Positions 26,701-33,980 of a stretch of DNA of 64,000 bases are shown piece after piece. The notes beneath the pieces are model-generated. The model worked only from the letters and a program-made list of their open reading frames with translations, was not told where the DNA came from and searched no databases. Origin of the DNA: Flavobacterium sp. HJ-32-4 (GTDB taxonomy: Bacteria > Bacteroidota > Bacteroidia > Flavobacteriales > Flavobacteriaceae); the NCBI RefSeq assembly GCF_022532105.1, contig NZ_CP092832.1:1364001-1428000 (forward strand), read 5' to 3'. Numbering within the stretch: position 1 is the first letter of the stretch; each line of letters starts with the position of its first letter. Position numbers and translations under genes: made by a program.

Positions 26701-28443
26701 GGCTGTGTAGGATGTGCCCGTCGCACCGGCAATATCCGTAAAAGTAGCATTATCGGTTGATGACTGCCATTGATAGGTGTCGGCGGTGCCGCTTACAGTC
26801 AGTAGGTTGCTGTTTTGTCCGGCACACAACACACTACTACCCGAGATCGTCAAAGACGGCAGCGTGTTGACGGTGACGAGCACCGCGTTTGAATATACCT
26901 TTGTGCAGGGCGCGTTCGATACGGCTGCACGGAAGTATGTAGTGGTGGTCAGGTTATTGGCTGTATACAAAGCGGAAGTGGCATTGGCGATAGGGCTGTA
27001 CGTAACCCCGTCTGTCGATTGCTCCCATTGTAGGGTACCCAAAAAACCGGATAGGCTCAGGGTGGTCATATTCGGGCCCGGGCATACGAATGCATTTGAG
27101 CCAACGGCCGTTCCAGGTACGGCCAACGGTTTGACGATGATGCTTGTGGCATTGGAGAACACGGCCTGGCAAACGCCGTTGCGAACCCGAGCCCTGTAAA
27201 AGCGGCTTTCCGTGAGGTCGATAATGGTGAGTGTGTTATTTGTTTCGCCCGGTATGTCGGTAAACGCCGTATTATCGGTTGAAGACTGCCATTGGATGGT
27301 GCCTACATATCCAGACAGCATCAGGGTGCTACTGTTGGTGCCTACACATACTACATCTCCGCCGGATACAAATCCGGAAACGGATGAAGTGGTAGCAGTT
27401 ATCGCAACGGGAGCTGAATAGACACCCGCGCAGCTGCCGTTCTGTACGAACGTTCGCACAAACAGGTTCGTCGTTACATTCTCAAGCGAATAGGAAGGCG
27501 CCGTTTCGCCCGGTACATCAATGAAAACCGTTCCGTCTGTTGAACTTTGCCACTGGATACTGCCCACATAGCCAACTGCGGTGAGCGTGGTATTCGTACC
27601 GAAACAAACAGTGGTATTCCCGTTTATGGCGGTTGGTGCGCTGGAAACGGGGGAGACGGTGACAGTGGCCGTAACGCCCGAAGTGGTTACGTTACAAGGT
27701 GCCGCATCGATGCGGCGAACCCAATACGTAGTGGTAGCAGCTGGCGTTACCGTTACGGTAGCTGTGGAAAGTCCGGGTAGGATGTTAGCCCCAACCGAGT
27801 TGCCGGTGCCCCATTCGTAAAGCGCACCCGGTGCTTCGTAGCCCCCGGTTGCTGCGAGGGTAATGGGTGCGTTCACACAGCTTTCCTCCGGGACGATAAG
27901 GCCGGTGGGAGCGGTAGAACGGTTGGTGCATTCTGTATAAGAAAAGCTAATCCTCGTTATGCTGTTTTGGTTGTAGTATTCGAGTAACAGTTCTACAGGA
28001 CCGTCTAGGTAAACGGAGGCCGAGGTGGTCTCATATGGATGGTTTGTCCAGTTGGATAGGATATAGGTGCTACCACCATCGACGCTAAGCCGGTACCCAT
28101 CCGCACCACCTACGGTAAATCCGTAAAAGCCCGGAGTAAAGGTTTTTTCCATCCGGTACCGGATGGCGAAGTTATTGGTGTAGGTGCCACACAGATCCGG
28201 ACCCGAAAGGGCATCGGCACCCAGATCCATGTCGAATTGGGCATTCGCCATAATCATCCCACGATAGGTGGTCGAAAAGGCATTCGATGGAGGGGTCGAG
28301 GCATCGGTTTCGGCATAGACATAGCCGATCCACGAGTTGGTACCACTGGTCAACTGGTCGCCCGGCGGGTTGTCAGGACACTGGCCAAACATCGTACCGA
28401 CGAACAGGAAAAAAACGAAAGCGAAAAGACTATACGATTTCAT
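20800..28443 (-). CDS. Giant modular T9SS-type adhesin (PA14-like and Ig-like repeats)
   Basis: This protein has about 2547 residues. It begins with a signal peptide (MKSYSLFAFVFFLF, cleaved near TMFGQ); ATG 28443 is chosen over the longer frame to 28509 for that reason. Three PA14-like modules (about 28.4-27.9, 25.8-25.3 and 25.1-24.6 kb) are each followed by an Ig-like module ending TTTYWVRR. Fourteen further repeats of about 87 residues, each with a QWQSS core and a YYR(A/V) motif, lie in two blocks of seven (27.65-25.8 and 24.3-22.4 kb). A unique C-terminal region (about 22.4-21.0 kb) shares the YYSSPVTGQTL type motif with the 980-residue protein at 38.4 kb. A T9SS-type sorting domain (IESVVIFDLLGKRLF) ends it. 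The likely role is surface adhesion. Confidence 0.9.
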   Translation of the reverse strand: MKSYSLFAFVFFLFVGTMFGQCPDNPPGDQLTSGTNSWIGYVYAETDASTPPSNAFSTTYRGMIMANAQFDMDLGADALSGPDLCGTYTNNFAIRYRMEKTFTPGFYGFTVGGADGYRLSVDGGSTYILSNWTNHPYETTSASVYLDGPVELLLEYYNQNSITRISFSYTECTNRSTAPTGLIVPEESCVNAPITLAATGGYEAPGALYEWGTGNSVGANILPGLSTATVTVTPAATTTYWVRRIDAAPCNVTTSGVTATVTVSPVSSAPTAINGNTTVCFGTNTTLTAVGYVGSIQWQSSTDGTVFIDVPGETAPSYSLENVTTNLFVRTFVQNGSCAGVYSAPVAITATTSSVSGFVSGGDVVCVGTNSSTLMLSGYVGTIQWQSSTDNTAFTDIPGETNNTLTIIDLTESRFYRARVRNGVCQAVFSNATSIIVKPLAVPGTAVGSNAFVCPGPNMTTLSLSGFLGTLQWEQSTDGVTYSPIANATSALYTANNLTTTTYFRAAVSNAPCTKVYSNAVLVTVNTLPSLTISGSSVLCAGQNSNLLTVSGTADTYQWQSSTDNATFTDIAGATGTSYTANNIAVGTLYRVRATNGPCEWFSPIFNVSAVASPNAGTVSGQTTVCASTNSTTLTLTGSNGSIQWQSSTDAVTFTNIPGAVASAFTAINISATTHYRVMVSNGICPPVYSNVATLTYSAAVAGTISGGGTICQGGVATLTVTGSNGSIQWQSSTNNTTFTNITGATGPIYLAVGLTANTYFRARISGGSCGTAFSPSTLVTVVSGIPTGIISAPGTNSNTALGIVSGSNNTVMTLTGASGTYQWQSSPDNLVFTDIPGATSTTYTAINLTATTYYRVAISQGGCVVYCPVFALTLCGIPAGDPSTYGTGGNWRIYMYAEHEGANPPADPFNASLFKGWTNSVGIENFDFTMGNIGVINGTGTICGANWGFKNKAYRYRLTKNFAASTYIFRVGSNGGYRLSVDGGATWIINQWNSTGTYNATSSAPVSLSGNVNLVIEYFNLATYNARHTFNSCDQASATAIPNIIGPDTMCLNTNATLGINFNYGASCQWGTGTTAGQNAISGAIFNLIAVSPTQTTTYWVRRFNPVCNTYGAAAFKTITVNPAVPVPSEMPYGNEKWIGYVYASKTFTNATTPAIAFGSSYAYAGYITTPSDTFSYTAYGPGSITTVPTQFLTSTLCGYFERSFSIRYKMTKNFTAGYYTFTVAGNDRFRLSLDGGATWVAESWPAGGAPVITPSVTYSTYLSGSKDLVLEFNQHADTYVLSFSYVACTNLSTPPTTISGTTTICSGNSTTLTASGGTHVTGSTYEWGTGSVIGENVLTTSAATLTVSPTTTTTYWVRRKNAPACAQTTGSNTAPVYTTGITTTVTVAGANAIAGTITGGGATVCGGTNSTVLTLTGSLGTIQWQTSTNNTNWTNIPGATSATYTATNLTTNTYYRVVLNNGGCSAATTASVNILVLPGSVAGTVSGGGSVCAGQNSASLSASGYSGSVQWQSSADNITFADITGATGATLNVFNLSATTYYRIKVANGSCPAVTSSSVAVTVNPLSVAGVATGNNTVCSGINSSTLTLAGYLGDVQWQSSSDNVTFANIPSATGPSYTATNLMSTTYYRAIITNGACLSVTSNAVVVIVNPSPLAGTISGAATVCFGNNATTLTLTGNTDSIQWQSSTDNVNFTTIPFATSPTLTVYNLVTTTYYRVVLSNGICTSTSPESVAIQVDPLSVAGSILGSTTVCSGNSAQLLLTGSVGTIQWQSSTDDEVFTDIPGANTPVLTTDNLEATTFYRAIVTSGICSSSTTTSAVVYVRPSSVPGTASGGTTVCSGINATPLTLTGYVGNIQWQSSTDNINFTNLSGATSDVYTAVNLTGTRFYRAVVTTNLCSSTLSNTVEVTVLPFPTAGTISISGTTLSTISVCSGSNSTLLNLVGSAGSPQWQSSPDNITYTDIDGATATSLTLTNVTATTYYRAVISSNLCGASQTSSPILIKIPPVVTYNGFWSGIPSATTDVVVASNYTLANNLSVCSCQVNAGAQVTIPSGRTLQVQRDITVDPTGSLTVENTGSILQIDDAAINSGIITYKRNTMPLKQDDYTYYSSPVTGQTLGGVASPSFHYSFDTLSNTWVGETPITLMVPGKGYIVRAPDNLDYTTPLILTTFFMGTPINGLVTAPISKAGENKYNLIGNPYPSAIDIDRFILDPANTNLVNGTIYLWSHNTAISTDNPGPDTLNYNGSDYAKYNLTGGVSTANPALTGGNIPSGKIAAGQGFFIEANDNLADGTYSAVFSNRMRIIGQNSQFFRSAALMQTPTASDKNRLWLGLSNAAGLYDQTLVGYVDGATNEFDTKFDGRVYPAGNPVSLYSLLLPERLCIQGRALPFDTSEIIPLGYTALVAGDFEIALDAYDGLFEGQDVFLLDKTSDTYHNLKTTPYSFTTEIGTFEERFEIRFNAPLSSEDFETTPVHIRYFDGAIRIASDASSIESVVIFDLLGKRLFTETDIASTSLEIPRLPIANQMVIVKVVLDNGQEYHKKMAL

Positions 28444-28755
28444 ACAGTAAAGGGTGTTGGGGATAAAAGGTTTGTACATCGTTTCAAGCCCGGCAGACAA
28501 CTTGGGCATTGTCGGCCGTGCCGTGATCAGGGAGTGATCAACGAGACAAAACTACAGTCGGCCTATTCGAATAATGTGCCGAAAAACGGGGGCGTGTGCT
28601 TGAAATAGAGATAAAATCATAGAAGAGCCAGACTTGAACGGCTGAACATCAGAACGTCATGCAAGGCAACAATCAAATCACGAAGAAGATTTCGGATAGC
28701 GGTATCCGTATCCGTTTGGGTGGATAACAGGAGGCTTATGTTTTCAGGGAAGAAG
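28444..28755. other. Intergenic region upstream of the adhesin
   Basis: No gene is seen. The minus-strand element ATTTTATCTCTATTTC (28603-28618) resembles elements before the genes at 32123 and 33409. Nothing else stands out. Confidence 0.5.
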
Positions 28756-31700
28756 CTACTCTATATGCGGAAGGTCGATTTCCTGGAAGGTAATCGTATA
28801 ACGGGTTCCGCTTACACTTTCAAGCCGGACCTGCCCACGAAGCTGGCTCGCGAGCAACTGAATGAGCTCGAGGCCAAATGACTTACGCTGCCGTTTTTCA
28901 TCCGAAAAGCCCACGCCGTCATCCGATACGATCAGTTCAAAAGCAACGGGTCCGGTTTTATGGATGCGGAGTTGGATGACGCCGTTTCGATTATCCGGAA
29001 AAGCATGCTTGAGGGAATTCGTGACCAGCTCATTGATGATGAGTCCGAGTGGGATGGCTGTAGACAGGTTCAACAATATTTGGTCGATGTCTACGTCAAT
29101 GGCTACCCGTCCGTCGGTATTCTCGAACGTTTGGTTAATAGAGGAAACGAGGTCGTCTATATAGCGGCCAAAATGGATTTTATCGGCTGACTCCTCACTT
29201 TGGTATAGGCTTTGGTGGATGAGCGCCATCGAGCTGATCCGCGTTTCCCCTTTCTTAAGGAATTCGTAGATATCGGTATAGTTTTTCCGCCTTGCCTGGA
29301 TGTTCAGCATGCTAATGATCAGTTGGAGGTTGTTCTTCACCCGATGGTGCACCTCCTTCAACAACACGTCTTTGTCATGTAGCGACTGGGTGACGGCATT
29401 TCGGGAAACCTCCAATTCGCGGACGGTATCACTGAGTTCGCCCGTCTTTTCAGCAATCCGACGCCGCAACAGCTCGGCATTCCGTTTTTGGTAACGCAAC
29501 CCTAATAAATAGGCGATGTATACCACAGAAACGAGCATCAGGACGGCGAACACCCAAAACAACGCCGTTTCGTAGTAGCGTTCCTCAAAATCAAATGTGA
29601 ACGACTGGGTCACGGCGGTCTTCTCCGGAAAACCATGTGTGGTAATCCGAATCTGTAACTGATGGCGTCCGGGTTGGTAACGCGCCATTTGCAGTGAGTT
29701 TCCGCTGACTTCCGTCCATTCATCGTTATCGAAACGATACGCAATCGTCAGGTTTTCACGGTTGTAAAAATAGCCGTAGCTGAAATCCAGCTTGATTACG
29801 CCGGCCTCCTTCGGAATGCGATAGGCATTCGGGCCTAATGGCACAGGCCGGTTGTTATCGACCGTGACCCTGTCCATGAGAATGTGGCTCCTGAATCGTT
29901 TCTTCGGAAGGTTCGACGGGTCAAACCACACGAAACCTTTCATGCTCGGAAAACCCAGAATGCCTTCCCTGGTGTGTAACGATGGGTTCGTGCCACCGCC
30001 ATTGAATTCGTTTGTGAGAAGGCCATCGTTGGTCGAGTAGCGGTAACAGTATAGCGGTTCTCCAGAGGTGATTTTTTGCAGGGCTTCCGCTTTCGGCGTT
30101 ACCAGAAGGCCGTCGTTGGTGCTGATCCAGAGGTGCCCCTGCGCGTCTTCTTCGATGGCGTGGGCGGTGGTAAGGGCGATATTCCGGTCACGCGCTTTAT
30201 AGGTTCGGGTGGGGGTTACGATGTATAACCCGTCGCCATAGCATCCGACCCAAAAACGGCCCGCGTCGATGCGCTTTACGTAACGGGCATTTACCTGTTC
30301 GAGTCCCGGTATAACAGTTGCTTTCCCCGTTTTTTCGTTATAGTAATAAACGCCCTTAGTCGTCGGTACGATCAATCGTCCGTTGACCGAATACAATCCG
30401 TTGACGGTTCTTAAAGCAAAATTCTTCTTAAAGCGAGGGTCGGTTTCGAATGCAGTTCCGTTTAGGCGGTAAAGCGAATAGTCGTCGACGAGGTACAATT
30501 CGTTTTTGTGACACGTGTAAGCACAAAGGTTGACGGAAAAACCATATTCGACCCGCTTAAAGCGAAAATCATGATCGGGTTTTCGGGTGGCAACATTCCA
30601 TAATTCGTGCTGGGCTTCATAGTAAAATTGGCCCTTGTAGGGTAACATGAAACGGATGTTGCGGGAATCACTGAGGAAGCTCTCGGTTTCAAGTGCACCC
30701 GTAAGAAAATTGAATTTCCACCCGGACGGACTGTACCATTCTTCATCCGATATCGGGACAACGTTATAGCAGTAATTGATTTCGTTGTTGGGGCCATCTT
30801 CCGGACAAAGGATGGTGTGAAACGGATTCATTTTCAGTAAACAGAGTCCATGCGCCTTGGTTCCGATGGCATACAACTCCTCTGACGCTAAATAGGTAAT
30901 CGACGTGATGTCTTCCGACGGTGCCTGAAACAAAAACTCGGTCGTGAGGCGGCGGTTGCGATAACGGATGCGATAGATGGTTCCCTTGTGTTTTATGAAA
31001 TAGCTGTCCCGTGAGCCAAATATATAGCGGTCAGTAGCCGGACCGGTACGCTGCGTGAGAGACTCCCTGATACGTTTGTCTAACCCAATCGGACCGGGAA
31101 GCAACCGTCCGTGGGCCATACCGCGCGCTTCGCCTTTGTCGAGGGTAACGAGGGTGTCGGAGAATTGCAGCATCACGACATTTATGGTCGACGGATAGCC
31201 GATCTGGTAATGTTTTCCTTTTTTATCGAATACGGTTATATCAGACGGTTGCGGCAGGTAGAGGTAGTCTTTGGTCAGGCCGGCAGAGGGAAAAAGGGTG
31301 AGCGCATACCGGTTTACAAAGGCATCCGATTGCGGCTGGTCAAGTACCTGTTTTACCAGCGGATCAGACGAGACATAGCAATAATACCCGAGCGTAAAGA
31401 TCACATTGCGCCAATATTTTTTAGGATCAAGCCGTTCGATACGGTTTTTGCGGATCACATATTGTAAGGCGTCCGGGTAGGTGTCGAAATATACATCGCC
31501 CGTCAGGATGTCTTTTCCCATCCGCGTAATGCGCTGTTTGGATAGGTTGGGGTAACGGGCATCCTGCACTTCCATGAGGTTACGGCCGTCGTAGCGGTAG
31601 AGGCCCAGCTCGGTACCCAGCCAAAGGAAACCGATATCGTCGGCAATGGCATACTTCACCGACAGTTGTTTCAGGCCGTTGTCGGTATTGATCCATTTGA

Positions 31701-31791
31701 TCGAAGTGGGGTAGCGGGACGCCTGCGAAAAAAGGGCACAGTGCACCAACAACACGAACAACAGCGTCATGCCTTTCGACGGGCTCCCCAT
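28756..31791 (-). CDS. Propeller/Y_Y_Y sensor histidine kinase (HisKA_2)
   Basis: This protein has about 1011 residues. An N-terminal hydrophobic export segment (MTLLFVLLVHCALFSQ) precedes a large periplasmic region of two-component-regulator propeller blades (WINTDNGL, IGFLWLGTELGLYRYDG, AQGHLWISTNDGLLV). A Y_Y_Y-type beta domain (NLTIAYRFDNDEW) is followed by a membrane helix (ALFWVFAVLMLVSVVYIAYLLG) and a short coiled coil. Then come a HisKA_2 helix with the phospho-accepting His in KEVHHRVKNNLQLI and an ATPase domain (N box IINELVTNSLKHAFP, G box DDGVGF). There is no DNA-binding domain, unlike hybrid kinases. The likely partner is the REC-AraC regulator at 33409. A -7 box at 31813-31820 supports ATG 31791. 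Confidence 0.87.
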   Translation of the reverse strand: MGSPSKGMTLLFVLLVHCALFSQASRYPTSIKWINTDNGLKQLSVKYAIADDIGFLWLGTELGLYRYDGRNLMEVQDARYPNLSKQRITRMGKDILTGDVYFDTYPDALQYVIRKNRIERLDPKKYWRNVIFTLGYYCYVSSDPLVKQVLDQPQSDAFVNRYALTLFPSAGLTKDYLYLPQPSDITVFDKKGKHYQIGYPSTINVVMLQFSDTLVTLDKGEARGMAHGRLLPGPIGLDKRIRESLTQRTGPATDRYIFGSRDSYFIKHKGTIYRIRYRNRRLTTEFLFQAPSEDITSITYLASEELYAIGTKAHGLCLLKMNPFHTILCPEDGPNNEINYCYNVVPISDEEWYSPSGWKFNFLTGALETESFLSDSRNIRFMLPYKGQFYYEAQHELWNVATRKPDHDFRFKRVEYGFSVNLCAYTCHKNELYLVDDYSLYRLNGTAFETDPRFKKNFALRTVNGLYSVNGRLIVPTTKGVYYYNEKTGKATVIPGLEQVNARYVKRIDAGRFWVGCYGDGLYIVTPTRTYKARDRNIALTTAHAIEEDAQGHLWISTNDGLLVTPKAEALQKITSGEPLYCYRYSTNDGLLTNEFNGGGTNPSLHTREGILGFPSMKGFVWFDPSNLPKKRFRSHILMDRVTVDNNRPVPLGPNAYRIPKEAGVIKLDFSYGYFYNRENLTIAYRFDNDEWTEVSGNSLQMARYQPGRHQLQIRITTHGFPEKTAVTQSFTFDFEERYYETALFWVFAVLMLVSVVYIAYLLGLRYQKRNAELLRRRIAEKTGELSDTVRELEVSRNAVTQSLHDKDVLLKEVHHRVKNNLQLIISMLNIQARRKNYTDIYEFLKKGETRISSMALIHQSLYQSEESADKIHFGRYIDDLVSSINQTFENTDGRVAIDVDIDQILLNLSTAIPLGLIINELVTNSLKHAFPDNRNGVIQLRIHKTGPVAFELIVSDDGVGFSDEKRQRKSFGLELIQLLASQLRGQVRLESVSGTRYTITFQEIDLPHIE

Positions 31792-31812
31792 ACCTAGTGG
31801 TCTAATTTTCAG

Positions 31813-31820
31813 GAAAGATA
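31813..31820 (-). promoter_or_regulatory. -7 box (TATCTTTC) for the sensor kinase
   Basis: Minus-strand TATCTTTC, 22 bp before ATG 31791, fits TAnnTTTG at seven positions. Confidence 0.5.
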
Positions 31821-31916
31821 CACAAAAGGAGGGAAAACCAGCGATCAGACGGGGCGTGCCGCTGCGGTCCTTTTGCAACGCAAAAATAGAAGTCATACTT
31901 AGAGGCAGGGACGCTG

Positions 31917-32123
31917 TTACCGGACGCTGTGCGCTTTTATCCGAAGGCCAAATAGCGAAGCCAGTACTAACAGCAAAAGCATATGTCTATCGAGAGGCAC
32001 AGGCGGCGCGGTCTGTACATTAACGGGTGTAGGTTCGAATACCAGGTAAAGGATACCGATAGACGAGAGGATGCCGAATATGACGATGAAAATAGCGATA
32101 AGGGTCCGGGGAGGAATTTTCAT
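31917..32123 (-). CDS. Small two-TM membrane protein
   Basis: This 68-residue protein has two hydrophobic helices (TLIAIFIVIFGILSSIGILYLVF and MLLLLVLASLFGL) joined by a short Pro-rich loop (VNVQTAPPVPLDRH). I do not recognise it. ATG 32123 is preferred over the longer frame. A promoter-like element about 80 bp upstream (32202-32219) sits at the same distance as the matching element before the response regulator gene, which supports it as a real gene in the sensory cluster. Confidence 0.5.
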   Translation of the reverse strand: MKIPPRTLIAIFIVIFGILSSIGILYLVFEPTPVNVQTAPPVPLDRHMLLLLVLASLFGLRIKAHSVR

Positions 32124-32201
32124 GATGACGCACGTAGGGGTTTCAAACCGGAAAAGTACCATAGCCCCACCATACGACGTGACCTAAAACCGTCGAAATG
32201 T

Positions 32202-32219
32202 GCTAAAAATAGATAAAAT
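32202..32219 (-). promoter_or_regulatory. Shared ATTTTATCTAT element before the small membrane gene
   Basis: On the minus strand ATTTTATCTATTTTTAGC. It contains a -7-like TATTTTTA. Near-identical elements lie at 33493-33508 and 28603-28618, also on the minus strand and also before genes. Confidence 0.5.
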
Positions 32220-32265
32220 TGCACCTGATCCCCGACGTGATGGGCAGGCGATTCGCATAAAAATG

Positions 32266-32296
32266 AAAGGCACTGACCCCCAACGTCAATGCCTTT
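32266..32296. terminator. Terminator-like hairpin after the response regulator gene
   Basis: AAAGGCA and TGCCTTT close a stem continued by TGAC/GTCA-type pairing with mismatches, around a C-rich loop. It has A/T flanks and could work in both directions. It lies about 350 bp past the response regulator stop. Confidence 0.5.
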
Positions 32297-32644
32297 CGGA
32301 AAGCAGTCAGGCGTCTGCGGCACCTGTTGCCTTATCCATTTAAGAATACGTATAAACGAGAAGTCGCACAATGGAGAAAACGGCTTCTTGCTGAAACAAC
32401 GAGTCCGGCCCTGAAACGTATAACTCGCGCACCATGATGTAGGTAAGGATAGACCTCCTTCGCTAAAATATAACTACGTAAGGAGAAGACAAGGAGGAAG
32501 GGTTGGGCATGGGATTGTCGTTGGTTTCAGTTGCAAAGCTATCCGCTTCCCGATGTTTTTGGTGCCGGAAAAGAACGTCTCCTGCGGAAAATAGACATTA
32601 GTTGCAGTGGAAACGATAGAGGGGTCTATCGGAAGGCTGCGGTA

Positions 32645-33409
32645 CTATTCCGGAAGGTAGCGGCGCTGCACCTCCTGCCATTTCCGGAAGGCCTGTGGCG
32701 TCTTGCCTGTGGCGCGTTTGAAGAGCGCGCAGAAGTTGCTGTGGCTCTTGAAGCCGACATCAAACGAGATCTGTACGATCGGAATATCCGTTTCGGTCAG
32801 CAGCGTCTTTGCCTTATCGATTTTCTTTTCGATGATGTATTGGTAGGGTGTCATCCCTACATATTTGGTAAACATCCGGTTGTAGTGCTGCGACTCCCAT
32901 CGGGTTTGTGCCGCGAGGTCTGTTATCTTGATGCGCTCGGTGATGTTCTCATTGATGTAGCGGATCGACTGTTTCAGGATGAAGGGAATATCGTCGGTAA
33001 TCTCCTTGTCCTGCCGCATGACATCGATATGCCGATGCCGGAAATTGTTTAACACGATGGAAACCGTCGTAATCAGGTCGGCGCGTTTGAACGGTTTGAC
33101 GATATAACCATACGGACGGGTTTCGGAGGCCCGTTCGAGCGTGGTTTTGTCGGAGTAGGACGTAATGTAAAGAAACGGAACCGTATCGTCTTGTAACAGG
33201 AAGGTACCCAGGTCGATGCCGTCTTTGGCCTGTTTGAGGTTGATGTCGATCAGCACCAAAGCCGGTTTGCTCTCGCGGATGGCGGCAATGGCATCGTCGA
33301 CGCTGGTGATGTTGATCCGCGCCTCATACCCTTCTTCCTCCAGGATTTCCTTGATGTCAAGGGCGATGATGAGTTCATCTTCGACTATGAGAACCAATGG
33401 TCGTGCCAT
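32645..33409 (-). CDS. Response regulator, REC + AraC-type HTH
   Basis: This 254-residue protein has an N-terminal receiver domain (about 4-122): acidic pair in VEDELII, phospho-acceptor Asp in LVLIDINLK, Thr/Ser switch in YITSYSD and Lys in YIVKPFKR. A C-terminal AraC HTH (about 150-250) carries ISFDVGFKSHSNFCALFKRATGKTPQAFRKW. It most likely takes phosphate from the HisKA_2 sensor kinase encoded 0.85 kb downstream. HisKA_2 kinases usually pair with separate regulators, and the two genes face the same way in one cluster. A promoter-like element lies at 33493-33508. Confidence 0.88.
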   Translation of the reverse strand: MARPLVLIVEDELIIALDIKEILEEEGYEARINITSVDDAIAAIRESKPALVLIDINLKQAKDGIDLGTFLLQDDTVPFLYITSYSDKTTLERASETRPYGYIVKPFKRADLITTVSIVLNNFRHRHIDVMRQDKEITDDIPFILKQSIRYINENITERIKITDLAAQTRWESQHYNRMFTKYVGMTPYQYIIEKKIDKAKTLLTETDIPIVQISFDVGFKSHSNFCALFKRATGKTPQAFRKWQEVQRRYLPE

Positions 33410-33492
33410 TTGTCAAGGGGTTTTAAAAAAGTGCTGTAGCCAAAGATACGTCTACTGTAGGGTCGCTTACATCAAATTAGGACGCGACTTGT

Positions 33493-33508
33493 TAAATATA
33501 GATAAAAT
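33493..33508 (-). promoter_or_regulatory. Shared ATTTTATCTAT element before the REC-AraC gene
   Basis: Minus-strand ATTTTATCTATATTTA, with -7-like TATATTTA at its end, about 84 bp before the ATG at 33409. See also 32202 and 28603. Confidence 0.5.
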
Positions 33509-33654
33509 GTGTCAATTTTTTGGCGTAGTGGTTAGATAGTAGCCAACGCGAGCCGGGTGATATAGGGTAAATCGCCAGCAAATAAGGGGCTTGTGTGGGC
33601 CCGTTTTCCCTTAAACGCAGCGGTGCTCAGGGTGTTTATTTAAGTAGGAATAGG

Positions 33655-33778
33655 AGTTAGGAAGCAGGAGCTAGGGTTAGTCAGTGATAAGGTTAGGGAT
33701 TTGGAGGAAGTGTCAGGTTCTTGATGTAATACACTCAGGCGCTCACGGACTCAGGGACTCAGAGACTCAGACTCATGG
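33655..33778. repeat. Degenerate GGACTCAG-type repeat tract
   Basis: A GTTAGG/GGAGTTAGG-type stretch is followed by imperfect 8-mers of the GGGACTCA kind (ACTCAGG CGCTCACG GACTCAGG GACTCAGA). It is the first of several related tracts to the right. The remainder of the 33410-33980 gap holds the P-type ATPase promoter and leader and no gene. Confidence 0.7.
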
Positions 33779-33889
33779 CACCAGCGGACGGAGGTACCTA
33801 CAGGGAGAGAAATAGCAGCGTTTCCTCAAAAGTACTGCCGTCTGTCACGTATAACGTCGTTCCATGATCTTATAGCTGGATTTGTGTGG

Positions 33890-33897
33890 TATCTTTG
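33890..33897 (+). promoter_or_regulatory. -7 box (TATCTTTG) and leader of the P-type ATPase gene
   Basis: Exact match to TAnnTTTG. The expected transcript starts near 33903 and has a leader of about 78 bases ending in a small CCC-GTAA-GGG hairpin (33959-33968) just before the ATG. No named riboswitch could be recognised. Confidence 0.6.
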
Positions 33898-33980
33898 TCC
33901 GAACAGGTGGAGGACTGTCCTTTTCTGTGAAGGGAACGTAAAGGTTCGGTTGGCAATCCCGTAAGGGTAAATACTACATT

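Larger units (their letters stand above)
32124..32644. other. Gap between the response regulator and the small membrane gene
   Basis: No coding region is convincing here. It contains the minus-strand element at 32202-32219 and a terminator-like hairpin at 32266-32296. The rest shows nothing recognisable. Confidence 0.5.

Noticed and set aside
33903..33980. Cobalamin or manganese riboswitch before the P-type ATPase
   Set aside because: Only short fragments resemble the cobalamin consensus; the conserved boxes and order are not there.
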